From contig JAGRLL010000247.1 of the NCBI GenBank assembly GCA_020441855.1, forward strand, positions 1 to 55,022: a stretch of DNA of 55,022 nucleotides. Reading direction: 5' to 3'. This document shows, in pieces, positions 17,758 through 26,857 of the stretch (positions within the stretch are counted from its first letter, which is position 1; the number at the start of each line of letters is the position of its first letter). The stretch is from Nitratireductor sp. Its GTDB lineage: Bacteria; Pseudomonadota; Alphaproteobacteria; Rhizobiales; Rhizobiaceae. The notes below the pieces were generated by a model. The model was given only the letters and a program-made list of their open reading frames with translations. It was not told the DNA's origin and did not search any database. Position numbers and translations under genes: made by a program.

Positions 17758-18321
17758 CTAATGCCCCCCTTCCGGCATTTCGTATGAGGTAGTTTGCACC
17801 GGCAATGGCCGGAAGATCTGCCACAATGCGATAAGACCGGACAGCGCGACACCGGCCGCCATGCACGAAACGAACGGCAGTAGCGTGATCCGCGCGACTT
17901 CGGTCCGAAGCCCCAGCATTGCGGTGAATTTCACGTCTTCCCAGGCATTGACGAAGAACACCAGGGCGAAAGCGACGAAAACCAATTGCCCGATCGCGAA
18001 CGCGATCCTTCGAGCCGTTCTGCCGAAGGATTCAACCGCCAGTTCGACGCGAATATGCTGATTGATGACGATCACATAAGGCAGCGTGAGAAAGACGCAG
18101 CTGACCAGCATCAGCGCCGAAAGTTCCTCGGTGAAGGCGAATGGAGATCCAAGGGCATAGCGCATCACGACCGCAAGGGAAATCAGCGCGGCCATCCCGG
18201 CCACGCTGACAACTCCAAGAAATGCGAACATGCGGCTGATCAGGAAGATTGCACGATCAATACGATCCGCAACCGCGCCCCAACCTTTCGACGAGGGATC
18301 CATCTTCCTGTCAGCCTGCAT
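17758..18321 (-). CDS. TRAP transporter small permease (DctQ family)
   Basis: 187 aa with four hydrophobic segments (about 30-55, 65-85, 105-125 and 145-167) and a short charged N-terminus, as in DctQ subunits. LAVVMRYALGSPFAFTEELS is the conserved region after the first segment. Its ATG at 18321 follows directly on the TAA of the binding-protein gene; a second ATG at 18303 has a closer AGGA and could be used instead. It pairs with the large permease at 16465. Confidence 0.92.
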   Translation of the reverse strand: MQADRKMDPSSKGWGAVADRIDRAIFLISRMFAFLGVVSVAGMAALISLAVVMRYALGSPFAFTEELSALMLVSCVFLTLPYVIVINQHIRVELAVESFGRTARRIAFAIGQLVFVAFALVFFVNAWEDVKFTAMLGLRTEVARITLLPFVSCMAAGVALSGLIALWQIFRPLPVQTTSYEMPEGGH

Positions 18322-19347
18322 TTATTCGTTGCCCTTCAACAAGCCGAGGATCATCTTGTGGGTGGCCAGTGCGTCCGGTCCTGCCGCCTCGGCCAGCTGG
18401 CCCCAGACTTGGTTGGAAGCTTCGCGAATGGCCTCGACATCCTCTTGCGAGAAATCGTCGAACCAGGTCACGCCCGCAGTTTCCGTCAAATCCTTGCGCG
18501 CTGCGACTTCGGCCTCGGCGCCACCTTCGAACTTGAACGAATCTTCCTGAAGCACGGCGATCGCCTTATCCAGAGCCGCACGGTTTTCCGGCGAAAGCCG
18601 TGCCAGCTTGGCCTTGTTCGCCATTACTACGTACGGAACCGGATTGTAGGGAAAACCCGTATAGACGGCGTATTTCGTGACTTCCTGCAGCGAGATGAAC
18701 TTCGCATATTTCGCAGGATAAAGCGCACAGTCGACGACACCGGTTTGCAGCGCGGTATACAGCTCTTCCTGAGGAATCGTTTGAGCCGAAACACCTAAAG
18801 CTTCAAACACCTTGATCTGTGCCAGATTCCCGACACGAACCTTCTTGCCCTTGAGGTCTGCCAGCGTCTTTACCGGCTGACGACAAAAAAACGATTGCTC
18901 TACGAAAGGCAGGCCGATGAACCCGACAACAGAGATATTGAATTTGTCAAATCCATCGATAAGGGCAGATTTTATTTCCGGTATAACCCTCCAGTACTCG
19001 TCGAGATTTGATACCGAGCCAAAAATTAGCAGCTGTGCAATGGCGGGAGCATCCCGCGCGACAAATGCAACATTAACAAAGGCAATTTCGGGAGTTCCCG
19101 TCTGCATCCAACGCAGTGCGTCCGCATCCTTCAGATTCATGCCGCCACCTTCGATGACATCAATCTTGAAATCACCATTGGAGAACTTGGCAACGTTCTT
19201 TGCCAGGTCTCGGATGTATGCGGACTCGGGTCTCGTTGGCGGGAAGTTGTTATTGAAGCGCCAATTAACGGTTTCCGAAAAGGCAGTTCCGACACCAAAG
19301 ACAATTGTCAAAACTGCAGCACATATTACGTGCTTAACACCGAACAT
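18322..19347 (-). CDS. TRAP transporter periplasmic binding protein (DctP family)
   Basis: 341 aa with a signal peptide (cleavage likely near residue 24, after AFS). The family core is KGKKVRVGNLAQIKVFEALG with the substrate-binding Arg, then EELYTALQTGVVDCA. It captures an organic acid in the periplasm and delivers it to DctQM. It is the first gene of the operon and is divergent from the Lrp regulator at 19687, which probably regulates it. The adjacent PaaK-like/hydratase operon suggests an acid that is activated to a CoA thioester. The gene is AT-richer than the transporter genes further right. Confidence 0.93.
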   Translation of the reverse strand: MFGVKHVICAAVLTIVFGVGTAFSETVNWRFNNNFPPTRPESAYIRDLAKNVAKFSNGDFKIDVIEGGGMNLKDADALRWMQTGTPEIAFVNVAFVARDAPAIAQLLIFGSVSNLDEYWRVIPEIKSALIDGFDKFNISVVGFIGLPFVEQSFFCRQPVKTLADLKGKKVRVGNLAQIKVFEALGVSAQTIPQEELYTALQTGVVDCALYPAKYAKFISLQEVTKYAVYTGFPYNPVPYVVMANKAKLARLSPENRAALDKAIAVLQEDSFKFEGGAEAEVAARKDLTETAGVTWFDDFSQEDVEAIREASNQVWGQLAEAAGPDALATHKMILGLLKGNE

Positions 19348-19686
19348 TTGTTCACTCCTCTACCATGTTTATATTTAGATAAGCTTTGTTCGTCAGCTTC
19401 GCCTCGAACATTAAGGTTACCTAGTCTTCCCTACGGAAGGCGCGCTAGCGTAAACCTGGCTATGCCTTCGCTCGGCTTCCGGCAACCATCCACCGAAATC
19501 TCAAACGCAGTCGGCTCCTTAATGCGTGCAAACGCTAGCTCTCACTGCCGAGCCATTTCTAGCTGTTTTTTCACAAGATACAAAAAAGTTTGGTTGAAAA
19601 ACGCCATCAATTAGCCATACCATAGCCAATATCAATCAAACCGGCGACTGCGGTACCAGTTGTATCCAGCGGAAGAGATGGCTTTC
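19348..19686. other. Divergent promoter region, TRAP operon and lrp-like gene
   Basis: 339 nt with no gene. AT-rich ends flank a more GC-rich middle. It must hold both promoters. I did not find a palindrome comparable to the one at 10415. Confidence 0.5.
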
Positions 19687-20142
19687 ATGGAACTCGACAA
19701 TATAGATCGACGAATTCTTTCCGCATTGCTGGAGGACGGACGCGCAAGCGTCGAGACGGTTGCGAAGAAGGTTGGCCTGTCTCCCACGCCGATCCGGCGG
19801 CGTATCAAGCAGCTTGAAAACGAAGGGGTGATCAAGGGCTACTCAGCCAATATCGACCAAGCCCTTTGCGGCCTATCGCTGACGCTGCACGTTTCAATCA
19901 ACCTCAAGTCCCTCGACCAGTTCATAAGGGGAGATTTCGAGAAACGTATCAAGTCGATGCCCGAAGTTCAGCGTTGTCATCTTGTGACAGGCAGTTCAGC
20001 ATATTTTGTTGTCTTGAAACTCAAAGATATAAACTATTACAATCATTACCTGAGAACCGTAATAGCACAATTGCCGGGCGTTTCTGGCATAACCACGCAA
20101 GTTGTTATTGATACAATAAAAGATAAAATTGAAATTCAATAG
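19687..20142 (+). CDS. Lrp/AsnC-family transcriptional regulator
   Basis: 151 aa from the ATG at 19687 (MELDNIDRRIL), which matches the family start; GGAAGAG lies about 12 nt upstream. A TTG at 19660 would add nine residues. N-terminal winged helix-turn-helix (LLEDGRASVETVAKKVGLS, then TPIRRRIKQLENEGVIKGY) and C-terminal RAM ligand domain (about 65-145). It is divergent from the DctPQM operon, so regulation of uptake by an amino-acid-like or aromatic effector is likely. The 3' part is AT-rich. Confidence 0.93.
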   Translation: MELDNIDRRILSALLEDGRASVETVAKKVGLSPTPIRRRIKQLENEGVIKGYSANIDQALCGLSLTLHVSINLKSLDQFIRGDFEKRIKSMPEVQRCHLVTGSSAYFVVLKLKDINYYNHYLRTVIAQLPGVSGITTQVVIDTIKDKIEIQ

Positions 20143-20283
20143 TCATTCATATGTATTGTTTGAACTTGTAAAAGAAGCCAATTACGCGGATCAGGGAACG
20201 ACGGGAAAAATGATGCGGCAATCCCGGTGCCGTGTGCCCGCCGCTCCCCCTGTGAACCAACCAATTTTGATCATCCCGCAGCT

Positions 20284-20299
20284 AACGTGACAATGCCAT
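20284..20299 (-). repeat. Solo copy of an IS6-type terminal sequence
   Basis: AACGTGACAATGCCAT is identical to 29730-29745, just outside the IS6-family transposase remnant. Read on the minus strand it is ATGGCATTGTCACGTT, consistent with the outer end of that element. No transposase sequence accompanies this copy. It lies 10 nt beyond the stop of the enoyl-CoA hydratase gene. Confidence 0.45.
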
Positions 20300-20308
20300 C
20301 CGGAGAGC

Positions 20309-21070
20309 TTATCGCCCCACGAACACCGGAGACCGCTTTTCCAGAACAGCACGCGCTGCCTCCCGGGCATCCTCGGTTGCCATCAGGCGGGTAGAATAGC
20401 GTTGCTCATGTGCGTAGCCGTCTTCGACGGAAAGAAATTCGGTCTCATTGAGCGCTGCCTTTCCCATGCGCAGTCCAAGAGGCGCCTTTGATGCGATGCG
20501 ACCGGCGAGTTCGAGCGCAGCCGGCATGAGTTCCTCCAACGGAACGACCCGGTCAACGAAGCTGTGCTGTTGCGCCTCGACCGCACTGATCGGTTCGCCC
20601 GTGAAAAACATGCGCCGCAATACAGCTTGCGGTATGTGGCGCGCCATGTGCGCGGTGCCGCCACAGCGTCCGACATTGACTTCAGTCAGGCCAAACCTCG
20701 CGTTTTCGGAGGCAAGCCGAATGTCGCATACTGAAGCGAGCACACATCCCGCGCCGATCGCGGGGCCGTTGATCGCTCCGATGACGGGTATGGAGCAGTT
20801 CCTGATCGACGAGAAGCAATTGCGCACCACTGCGGCACGGGCCGGATCATCTTCGATCCTGGCGCTGGTGAACTCGACGAGATCGAGCCCGGCACAGAAC
20901 GCGCGACTGCCGGCGGCCGTGAAGACCGCGCAATGCACATCCTCGCGCATCCCGATCGCGTAGAACGTGTCGGCAATGCCCTGATAGGTTTCCAGCAGCA
21001 GGGTATTGACCGGCGGCCGGTCCAGCGTGACGACGACGACCTTGCCCTTCGTTTCAGTCTTGATGTCCAT
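20309..21070 (-). CDS. Enoyl-CoA hydratase/isomerase family protein
   Basis: 253 aa crotonase-fold enzyme. Seen: VTLDRPPVNTLLL near the N-terminus, oxyanion segments SRAFCAGLDLVEF and INGPAIGAGCVLASVCDIR, LTEVNVGRCGG, and the C-terminal FVDRVVPLEEL. It should act on a CoA thioester. It lies 63 nt downstream of a family III CoA-transferase on the same strand and the two probably form one transcript, the transferase activating the acid and this enzyme hydrating or isomerising the product. Confidence 0.9.
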   Translation of the reverse strand: MDIKTETKGKVVVVTLDRPPVNTLLLETYQGIADTFYAIGMREDVHCAVFTAAGSRAFCAGLDLVEFTSARIEDDPARAAVVRNCFSSIRNCSIPVIGAINGPAIGAGCVLASVCDIRLASENARFGLTEVNVGRCGGTAHMARHIPQAVLRRMFFTGEPISAVEAQQHSFVDRVVPLEELMPAALELAGRIASKAPLGLRMGKAALNETEFLSVEDGYAHEQRYSTRLMATEDAREAARAVLEKRSPVFVGR

Positions 21071-21133
21071 TATCTCATTGCTTTCCGTGTGTCTGGATTA
21101 CGTTGTGGTGCGTCGTCTGCAGCGGTCGCACCG

Positions 21134-22327
21134 TCAGGATTCAGTGGCCTCGCCGAGCCCGAATTCGGCGGACAATTCTGCGGTGTGTTCGCCCAGCAAT
21201 GGCGGTGGCCTGTCGAAGGACAGCGGATTTTTGGTGAACTTCATCGGACTGGCGATGGTGCGAACCGTGCCCGCTGTCGGGTGGGACTGAGTGACCATCA
21301 TCTTCCGGGCGAGGAACTGGTTGTCCTCGAACAGCATGGGGATCGTATTGATGGGTCCGGAAGGAACACCGTGTTTGGCGCATGCCTCCAGGAAGTCCTT
21401 CATCGGATGGTTGCCAAGCAGTTCCGAAAGCAGCGGCCGCAATTCCTTCACATTGCGCACACGCTCGGCATTGGTTGCAAAACGCGGGTCCGAAGCGAGT
21501 TCCGGACGGCCCAGAAGATCCGCCAGCCGTGCGAACTGAAGGTCGTTTCCGACGACGAGCACGACATGGCCGTCTTTCACCGGATACACGTCCTGGGGCT
21601 GGATGTTCGGATGCGCGTTACCGTTGCGTCGCGGCGGCCTGCCCGACACGAGATAGTTCATGGCCTGATTGGCCAGGAAGGATGCCTGCACATCGAGCAT
21701 CGCGATATCGACATATTCGCCCTTGCCGGTCTGCTTGCGGTTGGAGAGCGCGGCGAGCACGGCGATGACAGCGTACATGCCCGTCATGATGTCCGCGATC
21801 GGGATGCCAACCTTCTGCGGACCGCCACCGGGCGCGCCATCCGGTTCGCCTGTAACGCTCATCAGGCCGCCCATGGCCTGAATGAGGAAATCGTATGCCG
21901 GTTCGGCCCTGCGCGGTCCGGTCTGGCCGAAGCCGGTGATCGAGCAGTAGATGATGTCGGGTTTCACCCTGGTCAGCGAGGCGTAGTCGAGACCGTAGCG
22001 CTCCAGGGTGCCGAACTTGAAATTCTCCAGCACGATATCGCTGCGGGCGGCGAGCCGGCGAATGGTTTCCTGTCCCTCCTCGGTATCCAGCTCGACTTCG
22101 ATGGAGCGCTTGCCGCGATTGACGGCGAGATAATAGCCGGCATCCGGGGTTTCGTTGCCGTCCGTGTCTTTCAGAAAGGGAGGCCCCCAACTTCGTGTAT
22201 CGTCGCCCTTGCCGGGTCGTTCAACCTTGATGACGTCGGCACCAAGGTCGGCCAGTATCTGGCCGGCCCAGGGTCCGGCCATGATGCGGCTGAGATCGAG
22301 AACACGGATATCCTTCAAAGGACCCAT
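21134..22327 (-). CDS. Family III CoA-transferase (CaiB/BaiF type)
   Basis: 397 aa, full length for the family. The N-terminal KDIRVLDLSRIMAGPWAGQI, the DLGADVIKVERPGKGD stretch and IPIADIMTGMYA with probable catalytic Asp179 are present. The Asp is acylated while CoA moves from a donor (often succinyl-CoA) to the substrate acid, so no ATP is needed. It is followed by an enoyl-CoA hydratase and preceded, 63 nt upstream, by a GntR/UTRA regulator gene on the same strand, so the three may form one unit serving the adjacent TAXI-TRAP importer. Confidence 0.93.
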   Translation of the reverse strand: MGPLKDIRVLDLSRIMAGPWAGQILADLGADVIKVERPGKGDDTRSWGPPFLKDTDGNETPDAGYYLAVNRGKRSIEVELDTEEGQETIRRLAARSDIVLENFKFGTLERYGLDYASLTRVKPDIIYCSITGFGQTGPRRAEPAYDFLIQAMGGLMSVTGEPDGAPGGGPQKVGIPIADIMTGMYAVIAVLAALSNRKQTGKGEYVDIAMLDVQASFLANQAMNYLVSGRPPRRNGNAHPNIQPQDVYPVKDGHVVLVVGNDLQFARLADLLGRPELASDPRFATNAERVRNVKELRPLLSELLGNHPMKDFLEACAKHGVPSGPINTIPMLFEDNQFLARKMMVTQSHPTAGTVRTIASPMKFTKNPLSFDRPPPLLGEHTAELSAEFGLGEATES

Positions 22328-22390
22328 CGGTCAGTCACCTTCATTGTCGGGAACAAACTTGTCGAAGCCGCCATGGCTCGGCCAGCGGCG

Positions 22391-23176
22391 CTACTTCACC
22401 TTCATTTCCATGTGGACCATGTCGCCCCGATAAAGACCATCGGCGACGAGAAGGATCGTTCCGTTCTTGTCGACGGCGACGCGCTGGACCAGTGCCACGG
22501 GATCGTTGAGGGGCATGCCGAGAAGGGTCGCCGCCTCAAGATCGGCGGTATCGATCGTCAGTGTCTGGTAGACATCGGTGATCTCGACACCGGGAATGTC
22601 GGCCACCATCTTGACAGCGGTCTTCGTGACGAGGTCTTCCTGGCTGATGGCGTCCGCAATCCGCTCGTCGATAAACAGGTCGGCGAGCAGGAACGATTTT
22701 CCGTTGCGCGAATGCAGCCGCCGGACCAGCCGGTACTCCGGCGCGGGAATTCCTTCCTCGCCTTCATAGGTGCGCAGCATTTGGCCCCGGGCAGTACCGA
22801 TTACCTCGATGGTCGCGTTGCGCGGCCCGACCATGACACCGATCCAGTCGGTCTGCAGTTTGACCGACAGATCGCGCTTCGGCTTGGCGATGACGAAGGT
22901 TCCCTTGGCGCGTGCCCGCGAGATAAGTCCCTCCGCCTCGAGATCGCCCAGCGCCTGACGGATGGTCATGCGCGCGACATGACATTCCTCCGCCAGTTCG
23001 CCGACGGTCGGAATTTGCTGGCCGACAGGCCACTCCCCGTTGACAATCCGCTTGCGAAACAGCGTCGCAAGTTGAAGATAGCGTGCCACTGCGCTCTGAT
23101 TGAGGTCGATGAGGGTTTTCGACAACGTCGCCCCTCCTGCCCCGTCCTTGAGTAGCGCATCCTTCGTTTCGCTCAT
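22391..23176 (-). CDS. GntR-family regulator with UTRA domain (HutC subfamily)
   Basis: 261 aa from the ATG at 23176, which has GGGAGG 7 nt upstream; the open frame extends further but without such a signal. N-terminal winged helix-turn-helix (about 25-95: LFRKRIVNGEWPVGQQIPT, then ARMTIRQALGDLEAEGLI) and C-terminal UTRA ligand domain (about 110-258). HutC-type regulators sense small metabolites and usually repress neighbouring catabolic genes. It sits between the CoA-transferase and the TAXI-TRAP operon, both plausible targets. Confidence 0.92.
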   Translation of the reverse strand: MSETKDALLKDGAGGATLSKTLIDLNQSAVARYLQLATLFRKRIVNGEWPVGQQIPTVGELAEECHVARMTIRQALGDLEAEGLISRARAKGTFVIAKPKRDLSVKLQTDWIGVMVGPRNATIEVIGTARGQMLRTYEGEEGIPAPEYRLVRRLHSRNGKSFLLADLFIDERIADAISQEDLVTKTAVKMVADIPGVEITDVYQTLTIDTADLEAATLLGMPLNDPVALVQRVAVDKNGTILLVADGLYRGDMVHMEMKVK

Positions 23177-23360
23177 CCACCAGCCTCCCCTGGGCCTGCA
23201 CGCTGTGGCGTGTAATGCGATCTTATTCATTCTCCACCGGCGGTGAACGCCACGACTGAATTCGGTTGTGGACATGGACCAGACCGAATCCCTGAGGCAT
23301 CGCCCATTTTCCGGGCGATCGCCCGAAACTTCAATGCGCCGCCAGCGGTGTCATGGCCCT

Positions 23361-25352
23361 TCATCGGCCATCACCCGCCGCGATCTGTTCGGCGCCGGCA
23401 ACCTCCTTCGGCCCTTCGGTGTCACCGTGCCGCCGATTGAGGAAGCCAATGCCGTAGACAAGGCCAAGTGCCATCAGCCCCAGGAAATCGGTATTGTGGC
23501 CGGGAACCAGAAGGGAGAACGAACCGGCCACCAGCACCATGACTTCCCACAGGCGCGCGGGCCGCGAGAGGAAATAGAGGTAGCGCTCAAGCGCCGCCGC
23601 TAGCATGACGACGGCGAGCACCGCGGTCGCGACCGAAAGCAGGGAATTGATCAGATCTCCCTGGAGTATCAGTTCCGGATTGAGAACGAATATGAAGGGC
23701 AGGATGAACAGAACCGAGCCCAACCGCATTGCGGTCAAACCGACGCTCATCGCCGGCGCCTTGCCGATCGTCGCCGCCGCGACGGCGGCCATCGCCACGG
23801 GCGGCGTGATGTAGGAAAGCATCGCCCAATAGAGAATGAAAAGATGGCTGGCCATCTCGTTGAAGCCGCCCCGCACCATTGCCGGCGCCAGGACAACAGC
23901 CAGGAAGATGTAGCAGGCCGACACGGTCATGCCCATTCCCAGAACGAAGCTCGTCAGCGCACCGAGAAGCAGGAGAAGATAGACATTCGATCCCGCGTAT
24001 TGAAGCAGTTCACGGCTGAACGCATTGCCGACCCCGGTCATCGACAGAGCGCCGACGACCATGCCCACGCCGGCCAGCACCCCAACGAGCGTGCCGATGC
24101 TCTGCCCGCTGCTCATGACGAGGTTGATGATCGGCACCAGGGGTTTCCTGCGATATTTCAGCAGCAGCGCGGTCGCGACCAGGAACAGCGTCACATAGAA
24201 AGGCGCCTTGGACTCGATGTTCTGGACGAGCAGCATGAACACGAGTGCACCCAGACTGAGCAGGAACATCCAACCGGACCGCAACACCGGCCAAATCGCC
24301 GGAATCTGGTCTTCCGGCAATCCGCGCAGCCCCTCGCGCGCTGCATAGCAGTCGGTCTGGACCAGCAGGATAAGGTAGAACAATACGGCAGGAACCAGCG
24401 CCGCGACCATGATCTGCGAGTACGGAACGTTCATGAAGGAGGCCATCACGAAGGCGACGGACCCCATGACAGGCGGCATGAGGGCTCCGCCCGTGGACGC
24501 GCAAGATTCCACGGCGCTTGCATAGGTTGGCGAATAACCGCATCGCTTCATGGTAGGGATCGTCATCGAACCCGTCGAGATGACATTGGAAATGACGCTC
24601 CCCGAAAGGCTTCCGAAAAAGCCGCTCGAAAGCACCGCGACCTTGGCCGGCCCGCCGCGCGCACGTCCCATGAGTGCACTCGCAAGATCCATGAAGAAGA
24701 CGCCGCCACCAGAAATGGTCAGCGCAACGCCGAAGACGATGAATCCGATAAGCAGATCCGCGATGACGCGCACCGGTATGCCGATGATGCTTTCGACGCC
24801 AAGCGCATGTCCCAGCATGGTCTCGCTGAGCGTCATCTGGGCGCCCCACAGAAACCCGGGCAGGGATCCCGTGTACATCGGAAAGGTCGCGAAGACGCAG
24901 CATACGATGAAAAGCGGCAACCCGGCGCATCTGCGCACGCCCTCCAGGGCGAACAGAACGAGCAAGACCGACAGGACGACGACGTGATCGGGCGCCGCGA
25001 TATCCCACCCGCGATTGAGGATGTCCTCGGCGTGCGCCGCGAAATACATGCAGGTCCCGAAAATCGCGGTGCACAGCACCCAGTCATACCAGGGCACCTT
25101 GCCGGCGTCGGCTTCACGCATGGGCAGCGCCAACATGGCGACCGGCATGAAGAGCCCGACGATGATGTAATAATAGGCCGTGCTTATCGGGGCGAAACCG
25201 AATGCATGCAGATTGAAAATCTGGTTGACGATGATCGCCAGCCCGGTCGCCGAAAGGCCAAAGCTTGTGAACCAGGCCGCACCCGAGACGCGCACGCCCT
25301 CAACCAGCCACGGCCGCTGCTCGTCCGTTCCGAATTCGTCTTGCTGCAACAT
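23361..25352 (-). CDS. TRAP transporter fused permease (TAXI type, DctQM fusion)
   Basis: 663 aa from the ATG at 25352; a GTG at 25388 is possible, and neither has a strong ribosome binding site. About 16-18 hydrophobic segments: an N-terminal four-segment part equivalent to DctQ (about 20-150) fused to a DctM-like domain. Seen: SGGGVFFMDLASALMGRA, FFGSLSGSVISNVISTGSM, and MPPVMGSVAFVMASFMNVPY, the hallmark region of TAXI permeases. It lies downstream of the TAXI binding protein with a stem-loop in between. Together they import a carboxylate, possibly aromatic; TAXI substrates are seldom predictable. Confidence 0.94.
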   Translation of the reverse strand: MLQQDEFGTDEQRPWLVEGVRVSGAAWFTSFGLSATGLAIIVNQIFNLHAFGFAPISTAYYYIIVGLFMPVAMLALPMREADAGKVPWYDWVLCTAIFGTCMYFAAHAEDILNRGWDIAAPDHVVVLSVLLVLFALEGVRRCAGLPLFIVCCVFATFPMYTGSLPGFLWGAQMTLSETMLGHALGVESIIGIPVRVIADLLIGFIVFGVALTISGGGVFFMDLASALMGRARGGPAKVAVLSSGFFGSLSGSVISNVISTGSMTIPTMKRCGYSPTYASAVESCASTGGALMPPVMGSVAFVMASFMNVPYSQIMVAALVPAVLFYLILLVQTDCYAAREGLRGLPEDQIPAIWPVLRSGWMFLLSLGALVFMLLVQNIESKAPFYVTLFLVATALLLKYRRKPLVPIINLVMSSGQSIGTLVGVLAGVGMVVGALSMTGVGNAFSRELLQYAGSNVYLLLLLGALTSFVLGMGMTVSACYIFLAVVLAPAMVRGGFNEMASHLFILYWAMLSYITPPVAMAAVAAATIGKAPAMSVGLTAMRLGSVLFILPFIFVLNPELILQGDLINSLLSVATAVLAVVMLAAALERYLYFLSRPARLWEVMVLVAGSFSLLVPGHNTDFLGLMALGLVYGIGFLNRRHGDTEGPKEVAGAEQIAAGDGR

Positions 25353-25397
25353 GGTAATACCCGAATGGCAATTGGACCTGCGGCCCACCTACCAGCA

Positions 25398-25423
25398 GCG
25401 CTCCGCACATTCGTGCAAAGCGC
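25398..25423 (-). promoter_or_regulatory. Intercistronic stem-loop between binding protein and permease
   Basis: GCGCT/AGCGC and GCAC/GTGC arms are separated by a symmetric 2x2 internal loop, with a 4-nt terminal loop. It lies 37 nt after the stop of the TAXI binding-protein gene. No T-run follows, so it is more likely an mRNA stabiliser or attenuator that keeps the binding protein in excess over the permease than a terminator. Confidence 0.5.
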
Positions 25424-25459
25424 CGCCGGCCGGATTGAAGTGAGCCGGGACTTGAAATT

Positions 25460-26614
25460 CTATTTGAGGTTCTCGGTGCGATAGGCCTCCCAGAAAGCCG
25501 GCCAGTCAGCGCCCGAAACCTTTTCCGCATCGGCCTTTTCCACCGCCGCATCCCAGGCTGCCTGGACATTCTTCATCCGCTCGAGCCGGGCCTGGTTCCA
25601 GGCCTCATCCTCGTCCGTCCACACACCAACTTCCTTCAGGTAGCGAACGGCGCCGGGATGATAGGGCGCATTGCTCGGCGTCTTGCCGGCAAGGCTTACT
25701 TTCCAGCGCGGCATGACCTTGTTGACGTCCTTGAACAGGTCATAGGACAGATCGATGGCCTTGACCATGTTGTAGACCTCTTCCTCGTCAGCGTCCGCAT
25801 AGACGCTGATCATCGGGTAGCGATAGCCGATGATCTCGACAGGCTTGTCTTCCGAAATGCTCACGCCGACGGTCTCTGTTGCCGGTGCATAGAAACTGGC
25901 AAATTTGCGCACCCGGTCCCATCCCTCGGTATCGGCCGCCGGCAATTGCAGCCAACGCACACCGCGTCCGCTTTCGGCCTGGCGCAGCAGGCTCGATGTC
26001 GGAACCGCCGTAATGGCGTCGACCTGGCCTTCGATGAAGGCGGTCAGGGCGGCGTTGTAGGAGGGATAGACGACCTGTTCGATGTCATCGGGGGCGAGAC
26101 CACCAAATGCCAGCACAGCCTCGAAGTTCATTCTGGTCGAGGGATTGGCCTGAACATAGGCGATCTTCTTGCCCTTCAGATCGGCCGGCGACTCGATGTC
26201 GGTATCCAGGCCGGCAACCGTGCCAACGGTCGCGGGGCGGCCGAGCAGCGTGCGAAGGTCCTGCGGGCCCCATTCGCGCGCCGAGAATTCGAAGATGCCT
26301 TCGGATGCGAAGTTCAGTTCATTTCCAAGCCAGCCATAGCTTGCCTTGCCGGTCTTCAGCGGCAGCAGGCGCCCGATAGAAGTGCCCGAGGGCATGATAC
26401 GCACTTTGCTGCCGAATTTCCGGTCGATCGCATCCGCCGCCCCGGAGACCTCGACATAGCCCGCCGATCCGACGTCGTAGGCCGTCCATATCATCGTGCT
26501 CGGAAGCTTCACATCTTCCTGTGCAACCGCCGGTCCGGCAGCAGCGGACATGGCGAGCGCCATGGCAATCCCGGCAGCGAAAAGGCCGCCCGTTCTTCCG
26601 ACTGACTTGAGCAT
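25460..26614 (-). CDS. TAXI-family TRAP periplasmic binding protein
   Basis: 384 aa from the ATG at 26614, chosen because GGAGGAGATATA directly precedes it. The frame extends further but the extra residues precede the signal peptide. The signal peptide is about 1-31 (LFAAGIAMALAMSAAAG, ending AVAQ). TAXI features: SGTSIGRLLPLKTGKASYGW, DLKGKKIAYVQANPS and the Tyr-rich YPSYNAALTAFIEGQVDAI. It binds the substrate in the periplasm for the fused permease encoded next. It starts the operon; the GntR/UTRA gene downstream on the same strand may share its transcript or regulate it. Confidence 0.93.
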   Translation of the reverse strand: MLKSVGRTGGLFAAGIAMALAMSAAAGPAVAQEDVKLPSTMIWTAYDVGSAGYVEVSGAADAIDRKFGSKVRIMPSGTSIGRLLPLKTGKASYGWLGNELNFASEGIFEFSAREWGPQDLRTLLGRPATVGTVAGLDTDIESPADLKGKKIAYVQANPSTRMNFEAVLAFGGLAPDDIEQVVYPSYNAALTAFIEGQVDAITAVPTSSLLRQAESGRGVRWLQLPAADTEGWDRVRKFASFYAPATETVGVSISEDKPVEIIGYRYPMISVYADADEEEVYNMVKAIDLSYDLFKDVNKVMPRWKVSLAGKTPSNAPYHPGAVRYLKEVGVWTDEDEAWNQARLERMKNVQAAWDAAVEKADAEKVSGADWPAFWEAYRTENLK

Positions 26615-26800
26615 TATATCTCCTCCAATGAGCACACTCTTCATTTCCCGCACGATACCAGCGAGCGTCGAGGCCGGTAGCTTCCAGAACCTCTCTTGAA
26701 CCATTAATCCATATTTATGATCTTTGTCAATTCACCAATCTGCAGACCCTGTTTCCAGGCACCCTATGAGTCATGAAGCTGTGTCGTGACATGACAAAAC

Positions 26801-26834
26801 GCGAACGGCCGATGCTGACGCATCGGCCGTTCGC
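26801..26834 (-). terminator. Strong Rho-independent terminator
   Basis: A perfect 14-bp stem (26801-26814 with 26821-26834, GCGAACGGCCGATG and its complement) around a 6-nt loop, followed on the minus strand by GTTTTGTC. It lies 24 nt beyond the stop of the CMD-family gene at 26858 and ends the three-gene operon that starts at 28779. Confidence 0.9.
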
Positions 26835-26857
26835 AGCGCCGACTCGCAATATTGCAA

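Noticed and set aside
20933..23155. Very long plus-strand open frame (740 codons)
   Set aside because: It is the exact antisense shadow of the CoA-transferase and GntR genes, which have family motifs and ribosome binding sites; the frame encodes no recognisable domain.
23844..25484. Plus-strand open frame of 546 codons
   Set aside because: Antisense shadow of the fused TRAP permease; rich in His, Arg, Asp and Gln as expected for the complement of membrane-protein codons.
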